The notes: generated from the letters alone by a model not told the origin. A stretch of DNA of 64,000 bases from Aquimarina macrocephali JAMB N27 (GCF_000520995.1 NZ_JACA01000042.1:1-64000); one strand, 5' to 3'. Shown: positions 1 through 8,264, counted from the stretch's first letter. Numbers and translations are program-made.

Positions 1-29
1 ATCGCCAAACAAAACATACACTTAACGTT
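1..29 (+). repeat. right half of an attC-like element (window edge)
   Basis: The first 29 bases end in CTTAACGTT and are followed by ACAAC. This matches the right ends of the complete elements at 635-797 and 9166-9290, which end in AAACGTT and ATATCGTT. The left half lies outside the window. The next gene starts about 90 bases later, as seen for the other elements in this region. Confidence 0.5.
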
Positions 30-120
30 ACAACATATTCAAAAAATATTTCCTTACCTAAATTCACTAATCTTTTTTAATCAGTATCCAACTGGCATTA
101 TAATTGTGCGTGAAAGGAGT

Positions 121-636
121 ATGAAACAAATACTAAGCATTTTAATAATCCTATTAATTAATGGCTTTACGTTTTCACAAAAAACGAAATCAAGACCTGT
201 TCTGACTGAAAAACAGAACGCTGAATGGTTTATGAAATTTAAGCAGTTGACTAATAAATCTGAAAAAATTACGAGAATTAAGCAGAAAATATTTTCTGAC
301 TCAATCTACATTCGCAAAAATGCATTTAATATAATTGGATGCCGAGTAGATATCGAAAAAACAAAATCATTGATGAGAGCAATGAAAAAAGGATGTTGCG
401 AATGTAAAATAGTGTTTGCCCTTAAGTTTAAAAAACAATCATATCAACTAGATCCAACGGAATACACTAAAGTCAATGAAATTTTAGAATTAGTGGAACC
501 ACAAAACATTGAGGAGATTAAAGTATTAAATGGAAATTCAGCCACGGAATTGTATGGTGTAAACGGAAAATGTGGAGCTGTCATAATGTATTCTAATAAT
601 CGAAAAGTTAAACAGACAATAGAAAACATGTTGTAA
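121..636 (+). CDS. small secreted protein with a TonB-plug-like C-terminus
   Basis: The start at 121 is chosen over the GTG at 106 because it places a signal peptide first (MKQILSILIILLINGFTFSQ). The mature protein is about 150 residues. Its last 50 residues contain IEEIKVLNGNSATELYGVNG followed by CGAVIMYS. That pattern resembles the end of a TonB receptor plug domain (IxVLKGxxATALYGxxGxxGVIxITT). Such isolated plug-like motifs occur in small Bacteroidota envelope proteins. The middle holds a GCCECK cysteine cluster. The stop codon overlaps the AAC that opens the next attC-like element, as is typical of a cassette gene. Export to the envelope is well supported; function is unknown. Confidence 0.65.
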   Translation: MKQILSILIILLINGFTFSQKTKSRPVLTEKQNAEWFMKFKQLTNKSEKITRIKQKIFSDSIYIRKNAFNIIGCRVDIEKTKSLMRAMKKGCCECKIVFALKFKKQSYQLDPTEYTKVNEILELVEPQNIEEIKVLNGNSATELYGVNGKCGAVIMYSNNRKVKQTIENML

Positions 637-797
637 CACCATATATGTGATCATAGCAGCTAAGTGATCTATCGAATGGTTGTTGTATTTTTGATTAGGC
701 GCAATACTTGCAAAAAGTAAAAGTTAGCAACCAATGCGCAGAAAAATCGAAAAGCAAGGTAACAATTTGCCCTGCTACGACACATATATTAAACGTT
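635..797 (+). repeat. attC-like intergenic element A (163 bp)
   Basis: The element runs from AAC (635-637) to GTT (795-797). The left end AACACCATATATGTGAT, followed by CATAGCAGC, pairs imperfectly with the right end CTGCTACGACACATATAT followed by TAAACGTT. The interior has GGCGCAA and GCGCAGA words shared with elements B and C. The boundary triplets and bulged complementary ends are those expected of an integron recombination site. Its length is within the range of long attC sites, but the core heptamers do not fit the class 1 consensus exactly. Confidence 0.6.
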
Positions 798-816
798 ACA
801 AAACAGTAAAAAATAA

Positions 817-1182
817 ATGAGAATTTGGAGTGTTGTATTGATTATTATTGGAATTTTAGGTTATCTGACCTATACTAAAATTCAATTTATCAAACTAAGA
901 TCTAATTCTTTAAAAATTGAGGCAGAGGTTGTTGAATATAGAAGAGAAAAGGGACCGATGAGAAATGACTATACTCAACTTAATTACCCTTATGTGAAAA
1001 TCAATCTGGAAAACGAAGATTATACGATCAGAAAGTTACGGTATGCTGACAGTTTAAGTAAACCCTTTAAAATAGGTGAAATCATATATGTTTTCTGGAA
1101 TGACAATGACTTATTATACTGGAACACTTTTGACAAGGGGTGGAAAAAACACCTTCCTGAAAAGTGGAATTTCTTAAACTGA
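817..1182 (+). CDS. small membrane-anchored DUF3592-like protein
   Basis: This 121-residue protein has one N-terminal membrane segment (about residues 4-20) and a beta-rich soluble part. The order of motifs fits DUF3592-like proteins: EAEVVEYRR, then YPYVKINLENEDYT, then GEIIYVFWNDND. In that family a membrane anchor is followed by a strand pattern ending in GxxVxVxYxPxx. The role of the family is not established. It lies alone between attC-like elements A and B and so looks like a one-gene cassette. Start and length are plausible; the family call is by pattern only. Confidence 0.55.
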   Translation: MRIWSVVLIIIGILGYLTYTKIQFIKLRSNSLKIEAEVVEYRREKGPMRNDYTQLNYPYVKINLENEDYTIRKLRYADSLSKPFKIGEIIYVFWNDNDLLYWNTFDKGWKKHLPEKWNFLN

Positions 1183-1218
1183 CGTTTGACAAACTAAACG
1201 TAAAAAAAACCGTTTGGT

Positions 1219-1381
1219 AACATTATATATAAAATCAGAGCAAAGTTTGGTGCCAATCTAAAGGTCATTTCCTTTTTGCAAAGGCGCTAAATTTTTATAA
1301 ATTGAATAAGAAATAAAAATGCGCAGATAAATCGATTGGTTCAGGTGTGTTTGCCTTGCTCCGATTCATATATTTGGCGTT
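1219..1381 (+). repeat. attC-like intergenic element B (163 bp)
   Basis: The 307-base gap 1183-1489 is mostly this element, from AAC (1219) to GTT (1379-1381). The left end AACATTATATATAAAATCAG and the right end CTCCGATTCATATATTTGGC are near-complementary: CTCTGATTTTATATA against CTCCGATTCATATAT. It has the same length as element A. Its interior shares AAGGCGC, AATGCGCAGA and AAATCGAT with A and C. The remaining about 110 bases up to the next gene contain no recognised feature. Confidence 0.62.
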
Positions 1382-1489
1382 GTGTAGCATTGGAAAATAG
1401 GTTTAACTCACCAAAAAGTATAGTTCACTCATTATTGGTTTTCTTTTCAAGAGAACGGATTTATATTTCGGAGAACTAAAACCAAACAA

Positions 1490-2329
1490 ATGAAATCATT
1501 CTTTACTCTATTACTTTTTTCAAATCTTATTTTCGCTGCAAGTCCACAATTGCCTGACCTACTACTAATTGGAAAAGACACGATTTACATCTATCATTTA
1601 CCCATTAATGAACTAAAAAAATCAGTTCAAAAACAATTTATTGATAATATATCAACCATAAATAACGAAATTGGAGTTTCACTAAACTTATGGAGAAGAT
1701 ACAGAGGGGTTTGGGAGTTAAATGATGATAAATTATTTCTTATTGATATTAAGAATGTGGACAATGCGCAAGAAATAATGAAAAAAACCTTTCCAAAAAA
1801 ATACAAAGACGGAAAAGTATTTGCTAATTGGTTTTCCTCTTATTTGACAATTCCAAAAGACGAAATGCTTAAATGGGATGGAATTTTTAGCAGAACGTAC
1901 AGAAAAGAAGAAAAACTCACTTTTAAAAAAGGTAAATTGATAAATTGGGAGCTAATTCAAAATTATGTTGATTTAGAAAACGGAATTTCAAGATTAAAAA
2001 AAGACATTGTAACTAAAAAAATATTCGAATCTATAAACAAACTGGATTGGACTGTACTTTCGGACTGTGAATGTGATGACGAATATTACGTAACTATTGG
2101 AAAGAATGGAATTGTAGACAAAGTAAAATTTGTTCCGTATCTGGACACAAAATGGCAAAACTTTTGGTATTCCTTTAGTCACAGAAAATGTACTCGTCTA
2201 ATCAGAAAAAAATTAACTGAATTACAATTTGATATTGTAAAGTGGAATGGAAAACCCTATAAAGATCAATATAGAATTGAGTTATTTTATGATCAAAAAA
2301 CTAAAACATTAGAAAACTGGACAAAATGA
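1490..2329 (+). CDS. secreted hypothetical protein
   Basis: The protein is 279 residues with an N-terminal signal peptide (MKSFFTLLLFSNLIFA). I do not recognise a named domain. Residues 20-130 are alpha/beta and include a YRGVWELNDDKLFLIDI segment. The C-terminal part has an SDCECDDEYYV cysteine pair, then a YVTIGKNGIVDKVKFVPYLD stretch. That last stretch resembles the strand-turn-strand of TonB C-terminal-like domains in secreted Bacteroidota proteins, but this is weak. It lies between attC-like elements B and C on the same strand as all its neighbours. Periplasmic or envelope location is the only confident inference. Confidence 0.6.
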   Translation: MKSFFTLLLFSNLIFAASPQLPDLLLIGKDTIYIYHLPINELKKSVQKQFIDNISTINNEIGVSLNLWRRYRGVWELNDDKLFLIDIKNVDNAQEIMKKTFPKKYKDGKVFANWFSSYLTIPKDEMLKWDGIFSRTYRKEEKLTFKKGKLINWELIQNYVDLENGISRLKKDIVTKKIFESINKLDWTVLSDCECDDEYYVTIGKNGIVDKVKFVPYLDTKWQNFWYSFSHRKCTRLIRKKLTELQFDIVKWNGKPYKDQYRIELFYDQKTKTLENWTK

Positions 2330-2340
2330 AAACACTACAC

Positions 2341-2500
2341 AACATCAAGTATGATGTCACAGCAGTTAAGTGATAACCCAAAGGTTCTTGTATATTTGCA
2401 GTGGCGCAAAGATTTTATTGAGAAAAAGTTATAAAATCAGCGCAAATAAGTCGATAGCAAGGTAACATTTTGCTCTGCTACGATACATACTTATAACGTT
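2341..2500 (+). repeat. attC-like intergenic element C (160 bp)
   Basis: The element runs from AAC (2341) to GTT (2498-2500). The left AACATCAAGTATGATGTCAC followed by AGCAG pairs with the right CTGCTACGATACATACTTAT followed by AACGTT. Its interior repeats words of A and B in order: AGTGGCGCAA, CAGCGCAAATAAGTCGATAG, CAAGGTAACA. The downstream gene starts 17 bases after the GTT. Confidence 0.62.
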
Positions 2501-2516
2501 GCCAACAATACGAAAA

Positions 2517-3056
2517 ATGAAAATCGGAACTAAAATATTAATCCTTTTCTTGACTTTAAATTTTCTTTCCTGCAAAGGAATTACTCAAGAAACGGAAACT
2601 AAAAAACCGACAACTGAAATTAATTTTTCGGACACGGAAAAAAGTTCTATTCCAAAACCAATTGGAATTATAAATGATTACGGACAAATTTTTACGGAAT
2701 CACAACGGACTGAATTATCGAAAATTCTTTATGATTACGATATTGAAACGACAAGACAAATTGTGGTGGTTACAGTTGACAGCATAAAACCATATAACGA
2801 CATCCAAAAATTTGCAACGGATTTAGGACAAACTTGGGGAGTTGGAACAGCCGAAAAAAATAACGGATTGACAATAGTTGTGTGTAACCCTTGCAGGCAA
2901 ATCGGAATTGCGACTGGAACTGGAACTGAATTAATTTTGACTGACGAAATTTGTAAAAAAGTAATTGAAGAAAAAATAATACCTGAATTTAAAAACGGAG
3001 AATTTTATAGCGGAATTAAAAAAGGTGTGATAGAATTAATAGAAAAGTGGAAATAA
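2517..3056 (+). CDS. TPM-domain lipoprotein
   Basis: The start at 2517 is preferred to the TTG at 2499, which lies inside the attC-like element; from 2517 the protein opens with a lipoprotein signal ending in LNFLSCKG. Residues about 45-180 form a TPM (YgcG-type) domain. Key segments are INDYGQIFTESQRTELSKIL at the domain start, then TRQIVVVTVDSI, GQTWGVGTAEKNNGLTIVV and the closing FYSGIKKGVIELI. TPM domains sit on the periplasmic side and some have phosphatase activity or act in membrane protein assembly; the substrate here is unknown. It is single-domain, without the C-terminal membrane segment many TPM proteins have, so the lipid anchor would tether it. Confidence 0.8.
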   Translation: MKIGTKILILFLTLNFLSCKGITQETETKKPTTEINFSDTEKSSIPKPIGIINDYGQIFTESQRTELSKILYDYDIETTRQIVVVTVDSIKPYNDIQKFATDLGQTWGVGTAEKNNGLTIVVCNPCRQIGIATGTGTELILTDEICKKVIEEKIIPEFKNGEFYSGIKKGVIELIEKWK

Positions 3057-3067
3057 GTACTGTTGGC

Positions 3068-3235
3068 AACACCGTATAAAAATAATTGCGGTTTAGTGCT
3101 TAATCAAAGGTCGTTGCGGGTTTGTATGCAACAACGTTGTGAGGTATTAAAAACAACTTTCACGGAAAATAGGGGCATTTGGATAATAAAGCTTATGTAT
3201 TTTGCTAAAACCAGATTCAGCATAAAAGCATAGTT
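3068..3235 (+). repeat. attC-like intergenic element D (168 bp)
   Basis: The element is read from AAC (3068) to GTT (3233-3235), the latter touching the start codon of the next gene. The left AACACCGTATAAAAATAATT followed by GCGGTTTAGT is partly complementary to the right CTAAAACCAGATTCAGCATA followed by AAAGCATAGTT. An inner CAACGTTG at 3132-3139 is an alternative right end. The left arm words TTTAGTGCTTAATCAAAGGT match AGTTAAGTGATAACCCAAAG of element C. Confidence 0.5.
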
Positions 3236-5287
3236 ATGAAAAAACAGTTAATATATATAGATGACAAATCATCCAAGTTTTGGGTCATTGAGGTAATTAC
3301 CAATGCGCACACCGTAACATTTGGAAAAATTGGGACCAGTGGTCAATCAAAAACAAAAACCTTTACCGATAATGCTGAAGCCATACATGATGCCGAAAAA
3401 TTAGTGAAAGCTAAAACGAAAAAAGGATACAAAGAAGTATCAGAGGAAAAGGAAGAAAAATGGTTTGAAAAACTAAAAAAAAGAGTTTATAAAGTATACA
3501 AATCGGGTATTCTTAACTATTCACCTAAGCCCTATTGCTACATTCAACTAAACTGGACTGATCAAGGTTATGGATTAGGATTGAGCACTGACCCAACTGA
3601 TGACTTTTGGGAATATCAGGATGATCCAGAAGCAAACAAATATGACTGGACCTTGGAAGGTGTTTATCGCGAACTAGAAAACATTCCTTTTGAAGATGAT
3701 GAAGGGTATAGGATAGAGTTTGAAAGAGAAGAATGGCCTTTTGATGAGGATGACTGCCGTAACCTTGAATGGTTTCTAATTCGTGTGATTCTTGGGATTA
3801 CCTTTCTGAAGTTGGAAAAGGATAAAGACCTACAAAAACATCTCTCAAATATAAAGGTCATTGATGTTATCTCTTTGGAGAGTTACCTCTCTACATTTGA
3901 TTATCACCTCCCAGAGAAAAGTATAAGACAAAATATAGTCAATGCGCTCATAGAAAAAGAGGAGGACAAAAAATTGGTGTTGGATTTATGGGCAGACCAA
4001 CTTAAAAATGAGGGGGCGAAGTTTTTGAACACTTTTGAAAGAGAAATTTCAGAAAATGTTGAACTGGTAGAAGATACCTTTCAGGATGTTTATCATTCTG
4101 TTCTGGATTCATTTGCGAAGTTGGAATTATTTACCTCTAGTGAAACGTATGCGCAAAAAATAATTGATACTCTAGAAAATAGATTAACAGATACCCTACA
4201 AACCGAAGAAGAAAGCAATGATTTATTAGAAAAATCCTGCAATATGATTGGGGTTTCCTACAGTGAACTTGAAGATTGTCAAAAAGCAATTGATTGGTAC
4301 ACAAAAGGACTAAAACTGAAATCAAATGGAGACAGCTTTCTAAACCTTATGGAACTTTATGCTACCAAAAAAAGAGATTTTAATGCACTCATAAAACTTG
4401 GTGAACAATACCCTCAAAAAGATACTGATCATTTGTTTAACAAAAAACATTACTTAGGAATAGCTTACATCCACATTGGAGATCAGGAAAAAGCAAAAAG
4501 CACTTACAAGCAAGTATTAAAAATTGTTGAAGGAGATGAAAACATCGGTAAAAAAGAAAAAGTTATTCAAACACTACAAAAGCTATCCAACACAAATACG
4601 CCAAATAGTGAGGTTGTTAAAGAAATTTTATCATGGTTTAACAGCGATAACACCGCTAAAAATACGCTTTCTGATAATCAAGAATGGTGGAAAACAGTGC
4701 CAGATGAAATTAAAAATTTATTATTGATGATGAATGGGATATTCAATTCTGACTTGAATAACACATCTAACACCGTTATTGAGAAAATAATCTCAATAGA
4801 AACTCTATCCATTAGTAACAAAGGGTTAACAGACATCTCATTTATTAGCAAAATGACTGGCTTAGAATATCTAAATTTAGACTACAACGAGATAACGGAC
4901 TTAAGCCCACTTGAGAATATAACAGGTCTTAAGCAACTAAGTATTTCGAATAATCCCATTGCCAGTCTTACACCTATTTCTAAATTAATACAATTAGTAA
5001 AATTAGATGTCAATGAATGTAAAATCCAGAGCTTAGCAGGGATAGAACAACTGAAAAAACTAACTGATCTAGAAGCCAAAGAAAATGACCTGAAAGACAT
5101 TCTACCCATTGCTAATCTTTCTAGTCTAGGAAAGCTAAATCTTTACAAGAATAGTATCAAAGATATTTCTCCTTTAGAAAATTGTGTGAAGTTAGAATAT
5201 TTGAATCTAGAAGAAAACAAAATTGAAACGGGAGTAGAGAGAATTACTCAACTGCCTTTATTATCAGATCTAAGGTTAGATAATTGA
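3236..5287 (+). CDS. WGR-domain protein with TPR-like and leucine-rich repeats
   Basis: The protein has 683 residues. Residues 1-70 are a WGR domain (KFWVIEVITNAHTVTFGKIG, then TSGQSKTKTF), a fold best known from PARP-type proteins and from bacterial MolR-like proteins, where it binds nucleic acid. Residues 75-320 are acidic and unassigned. Residues about 330-440 look like TPR helices (AIDWYTKGLKLKSNGDSFLN, then YLGIAYIHIGDQEKAKSTYK). Residues about 520-683 are seven or so 22-residue internalin-type leucine-rich repeats (LEYLNLDYNEITDLSPLENI type). There is no signal peptide, so it is probably cytoplasmic and a scaffold or sensor. It is the largest gene of the cassette-like region. Confidence 0.8.
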   Translation: MKKQLIYIDDKSSKFWVIEVITNAHTVTFGKIGTSGQSKTKTFTDNAEAIHDAEKLVKAKTKKGYKEVSEEKEEKWFEKLKKRVYKVYKSGILNYSPKPYCYIQLNWTDQGYGLGLSTDPTDDFWEYQDDPEANKYDWTLEGVYRELENIPFEDDEGYRIEFEREEWPFDEDDCRNLEWFLIRVILGITFLKLEKDKDLQKHLSNIKVIDVISLESYLSTFDYHLPEKSIRQNIVNALIEKEEDKKLVLDLWADQLKNEGAKFLNTFEREISENVELVEDTFQDVYHSVLDSFAKLELFTSSETYAQKIIDTLENRLTDTLQTEEESNDLLEKSCNMIGVSYSELEDCQKAIDWYTKGLKLKSNGDSFLNLMELYATKKRDFNALIKLGEQYPQKDTDHLFNKKHYLGIAYIHIGDQEKAKSTYKQVLKIVEGDENIGKKEKVIQTLQKLSNTNTPNSEVVKEILSWFNSDNTAKNTLSDNQEWWKTVPDEIKNLLLMMNGIFNSDLNNTSNTVIEKIISIETLSISNKGLTDISFISKMTGLEYLNLDYNEITDLSPLENITGLKQLSISNNPIASLTPISKLIQLVKLDVNECKIQSLAGIEQLKKLTDLEAKENDLKDILPIANLSSLGKLNLYKNSIKDISPLENCVKLEYLNLEENKIETGVERITQLPLLSDLRLDN

Positions 5288-5307
5288 ATCAGTAACAAAC
5301 ACCTCAT

Positions 5308-5353
5308 AACACAAAAGTAAAAAACATTAAAACGATTTTTTACTTGAATCGTT
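5308..5353 (+). repeat. compact attC-like element E (46 bp)
   Basis: The left arm AACACAAAAGTAAAAAA and the right arm TTTTTTACTTGAATCGTT are nearly complementary, with a short ACATTAAAACG spacer. The ends are again AAC and GTT. It shares the ATTAAAACG loop and overall plan with the element at 12471-12513. It has the size and symmetry of a minimal integron attC site. Confidence 0.6.
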
Positions 5354-5365
5354 AGCCACTATTAA

Positions 5366-5527
5366 ATGAACCTTAAACTCTGGAATATAATTTTAATATC
5401 AATACTGTTTTTTGCTTGTCAAAATGATCGAAATCTTGAAGGAAATTATTCCATTTGTCATAATGGAGAAAGAATTGAAATAAAACTACCCAATGATGCG
5501 GTATATCCAATTGTTGGCAACAATTAA
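5366..5527 (+). pseudogene. truncated lipoprotein ending at a palindrome
   Basis: Reading from the ATG at 5366 gives a 53-residue product that opens with a clear lipoprotein signal (NIILISILFFACQNDRNLEG). The following NLEGNYSICHNGERIEI looks like the first strand of a lipocalin-like lipoprotein, similar to the NIEGLWVV start of the gene at 8265. It stops abruptly in IVGNN within the 17-base palindrome AATTGTTGGCAACAATT. That is far shorter than such proteins usually are. I read it as a gene truncated by recombination at an element border, although a short real lipoprotein cannot be excluded. Confidence 0.55.
5509..5525. repeat. 17-bp palindrome AATTGTTGGCAACAATT
   Basis: This is a perfect palindrome around one central G. 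The GTTGGCAAC core recurs at or near other element borders (TGTTGGCAAC at 3061 and its complement GTTGCCAAC at 2498 and 9160). It may be a collapsed element or a junction between two half-elements. It contains the stop codon of the truncated lipoprotein. Confidence 0.5.
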
Positions 5528-5539
5528 AACTAACTTAAA

Positions 5540-6667
5540 ATGATTACGTCCAATCCCGTTTTATTCACTATTATGTGTGTATTTGGTCTGCAGGCATTGG
5601 TTTTAAGTGGGTTAATTGCTTTTAAACGCCCCAGACGACTCGCTAATATTTTTCTAGCTTTACTAGTCTTTTTTTTTGCACTTATTGTTGTAAATATTGT
5701 TTTAGTAAATGTATTAAAAGATCAGGGATTATTATATGTATTTCGCTATATTCAATTAGAAATGCTCTTTGGTATTGGCCCCTCGCTCTATTTTTACACA
5801 AAATGTATTAGTGATCCAAATTTTGAATTTAAGCGAATACATTATCTGCATTTTTTTCCATTAGTTTTGGAGTTTATTTTTTACAGAACTACTTTTTACA
5901 GAACTGGATCTGATGGTTTGTATTTAGATGTACTACCAACCTATTCATATGTATATTTAACCCAACAATGGCTAGGAGTAATTTCTATTCTTGTTTATAG
6001 TTTTATTTCATTAACCATTTTAGTAAAACACCAGAAACAGCTTAAAGAATATTATTCAAAAATTGATAATCTTACTCTTAGATGGCTCCAAACTCCAATA
6101 ATTATTTATGCTTCCTATTTTGTTTTATGGAATGTTATAACGGAAATAGATCGATTTGTCTTCGACCGTAGTTTAAGAGAATACTATTTTTTGCCGAACT
6201 TTGTAATTCTATCTATAGCAACGTGCTGGATAGGATTTAAAGGTTATCTTCAAAAAGAACGCGATTTTGTTTTCTTAAAACAATTTCCAAAAAAAACTAA
6301 AGCAAATTTCGTTGAGAAAGACAAAGTTTTCATATCAAGACTTAATGAGTTAATGGATGCTCAAAAACCTTATCTTAACCCAGAATTAAATCTTAACATA
6401 CTTGCTGAGTTGCTTAATATGAAGCCTAAACTAGTATCTTTAAAAATCAATCAAAATTATTCTCAAAACTTCTATGATTTAGTTAACTCTTACCGGGTTA
6501 ATGAATTTAAACAACTTGCTAAATCCTACAATTTTCAAAAATTCTCTGTTTTAGGTTTAGCTTTTGAAAGTGGATTTAATTCTAAATCTACTTTTAACAA
6601 TGCTTTTAAAAAAATCACACAACTAACTCCTACACAGTATATTAAAAAATTAAAAAACAAGTCCTAA
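5540..6667 (+). CDS. AraC-family regulator with multispanning membrane N-terminus
   Basis: The protein is 375 residues. About residues 5-230 carry roughly seven hydrophobic segments (LFTIMCVFGLQALVLSGLIA, FLALLVFFFALIVVNIVLV and others), and about 270-372 form an AraC-type double helix-turn-helix. The second HTH is recognisable as LGLAFESGFNSKSTFNNAFK followed by KITQLTPTQYIKK. This membrane-sensor-plus-AraC layout is common in Bacteroidota, where the regulator is thought to sense a ligand at the membrane. It ends 63 bases before an S41 peptidase gene that has its own promoter, so the peptidase is a plausible target. This is inferred from position only. Confidence 0.82.
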   Translation: MITSNPVLFTIMCVFGLQALVLSGLIAFKRPRRLANIFLALLVFFFALIVVNIVLVNVLKDQGLLYVFRYIQLEMLFGIGPSLYFYTKCISDPNFEFKRIHYLHFFPLVLEFIFYRTTFYRTGSDGLYLDVLPTYSYVYLTQQWLGVISILVYSFISLTILVKHQKQLKEYYSKIDNLTLRWLQTPIIIYASYFVLWNVITEIDRFVFDRSLREYYFLPNFVILSIATCWIGFKGYLQKERDFVFLKQFPKKTKANFVEKDKVFISRLNELMDAQKPYLNPELNLNILAELLNMKPKLVSLKINQNYSQNFYDLVNSYRVNEFKQLAKSYNFQKFSVLGLAFESGFNSKSTFNNAFKKITQLTPTQYIKKLKNKS

Positions 6668-6703
6668 TAGAAGCATCTGGACGATTAGCACTAAAATGAT
6701 GTA

Positions 6704-6711
6704 TAGTTTTG
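6704..6711 (+). promoter_or_regulatory. TAnnTTTG promoter element
   Basis: TAGTTTTG matches the Bacteroidota -7 consensus TAnnTTTG. It sits 20 bases before the ATG of the S41 peptidase gene, leaving room for a short leader. No convincing -33 element was seen. It suggests that the peptidase is transcribed independently of the regulator upstream. Confidence 0.5.
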
Positions 6712-6730
6712 CACACAAATTCAAAACATC

Positions 6731-8119
6731 ATGAATAAATATTATATCGTAATTTTAATTTCTTTAATACTTAGTTGTAAAAACACAAACCAAACTAATT
6801 TTAAAGTTCAAAATCAATTTTCAAAAACAGATGTATTATCTGATCTAGAATTTTTAAAAACCTCTCTAGAAAACACGCATATCAACCTATACGCATACAC
6901 AAGCAAATCTGAATTTGAAGAAAACTATAGCAAAGTTAAACATGAAGTTAAAAAGGATAGCTTTAGTATTTTAGAAGGTGTAAAAATATTTCAAAAAGTT
7001 GTATCAAAAGCTAATAATGGACACACAAGGATTCCATTTCCTGTCCAATCCTATATTTCCTTTGCTCAAAATGGTGGTACTATTTTCCCCCTAGAAGTAG
7101 CAATTGAAAATGGTAAGGTTTTGATTAGAAAAAACTGGTCAAAGAACTTGGGTATAAAGATTGGCGATGAATTAACAAACATTAATAATATACCAATAAA
7201 TAAAATTCTTAAGAAAATATACCCTCAAATTTCGGCTGAACGTTTGTATTTTAAAAATGTACAGTTAGAAAATTTAACTCTTCCTAGGTTTTATTGGCTA
7301 GTCTTTGGAGAGCAAATCACTTTTAAAGTAAAGGTCATCCAAAAAGGGGAGCAATCAACATACAGGCTTAAATCTATAAAGGCTATAGAAGAATATGAAA
7401 TGAAACGTGATGATATTATAAAGCATGATAAACTATTAAAAATGCTCTCAAATAATACAGCATATATAAGACCTGGAGATTTTGGCGGAAATTTAGATAA
7501 GTATAAACAGTTTATAGATTCTTCATTTATAGAAATAAAAAATAAAAAAAACTTGATTATCGATTTAAGAAATCACTCAGGAGGTGATGATGAGTTTGGA
7601 GATTATTTAGTTTCTTACATTGCTAACAAACCTTTTCTATGGTCATCTAAGTTTCAACTTAAAACTAGCACTTTACTAAAAGAACATACTAGACAAACCA
7701 AAGATACTACTCAAAGATATTGGAAATATATCTTGGAGCATAAAAATGGAGAAATTTACGATTACGATTTTGGTTTTTATAAGCCACAACCTATAGCTAA
7801 ACGTTATCAAGGCAAAGTATATGTATTAGTCAATCGCCAATCGTATTCACAATCTACAGTTACTACTGCTCAAATTCAGGATCACGGTTTTGGCACTATA
7901 GTAGGAGAAGAAACAGGAGAATATCCTAACCTTTATGCTTCTATTTTTAATTATAAATTACCTAAAACAGGTATAAGTGTGGACATATCTAAAGGGAAAA
8001 TTAATCGAGTAAGTGGTATTGATAATAACAAGGGTGTTGTTCCCAATATTATTATTAAAGATCATCTTTTAGATGAAAAAGATGAGATTTTAGAAAGGCT
8101 CTTAAAAAAAATAGAATAA
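6731..8119 (+). CDS. S41-family (tail-specific-like) peptidase lipoprotein
   Basis: The protein is 462 residues and starts with a lipoprotein signal (MNKYYIVILISLILSCKN). Residues 35-110 are the helical S41 N-terminal region with the family's NNGHTRIP segment. Residues about 120-200 are PDZ-like (NLGIKIGDELTNINNIPINK). The catalytic core follows, with NLIIDLRNHSGGDDEFGDYL and then YVLVNRQSYSQSTVTTAQIQ. The last carries the likely nucleophile serine near residue 370. FGTIVGEETGEYPN is the usual G-E-x-T/S-G motif. It would be a periplasmic or outer-membrane-anchored peptidase. It lies downstream of the AraC-type membrane regulator, possibly its target. Confidence 0.85.
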   Translation: MNKYYIVILISLILSCKNTNQTNFKVQNQFSKTDVLSDLEFLKTSLENTHINLYAYTSKSEFEENYSKVKHEVKKDSFSILEGVKIFQKVVSKANNGHTRIPFPVQSYISFAQNGGTIFPLEVAIENGKVLIRKNWSKNLGIKIGDELTNINNIPINKILKKIYPQISAERLYFKNVQLENLTLPRFYWLVFGEQITFKVKVIQKGEQSTYRLKSIKAIEEYEMKRDDIIKHDKLLKMLSNNTAYIRPGDFGGNLDKYKQFIDSSFIEIKNKKNLIIDLRNHSGGDDEFGDYLVSYIANKPFLWSSKFQLKTSTLLKEHTRQTKDTTQRYWKYILEHKNGEIYDYDFGFYKPQPIAKRYQGKVYVLVNRQSYSQSTVTTAQIQDHGFGTIVGEETGEYPNLYASIFNYKLPKTGISVDISKGKINRVSGIDNNKGVVPNIIIKDHLLDEKDEILERLLKKIE

Positions 8120-8140
8120 AATAAAAAATTAACTATTGCC

Positions 8141-8241
8141 AACAACGTGTATATTTTTTTACGGCTGAATTAATTAGCTTTAGATTACGACAGAATTATA
8201 CCCGCGTACGATTCTGTAACGAAACCATAGCCCAAACCGTT
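8141..8241 (+). repeat. attC-like element F (about 101 bp)
   Basis: It is read from AAC (8141, in TTGCCAACAACGTGTATA) to GTT (8239-8241, in CCAAACCGTTTTAGG). The complementarity of its ends is weaker than in A-C or H. The opening CCAACAACGTGTATA closely matches CCAACAAGGTGTATA of element H, which is why it is included. Confidence 0.42.
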
Positions 8242-8264
8242 TTAGGTAATGTATGAAATGAATT

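Noticed and set aside
3132-3139. CAACGTTG as the right end of element D
   Set aside because: It would make an element of about 71 bp with poor arm complementarity. The GTT at 3233 gives better pairing and a length like A-C, though the choice is not certain.
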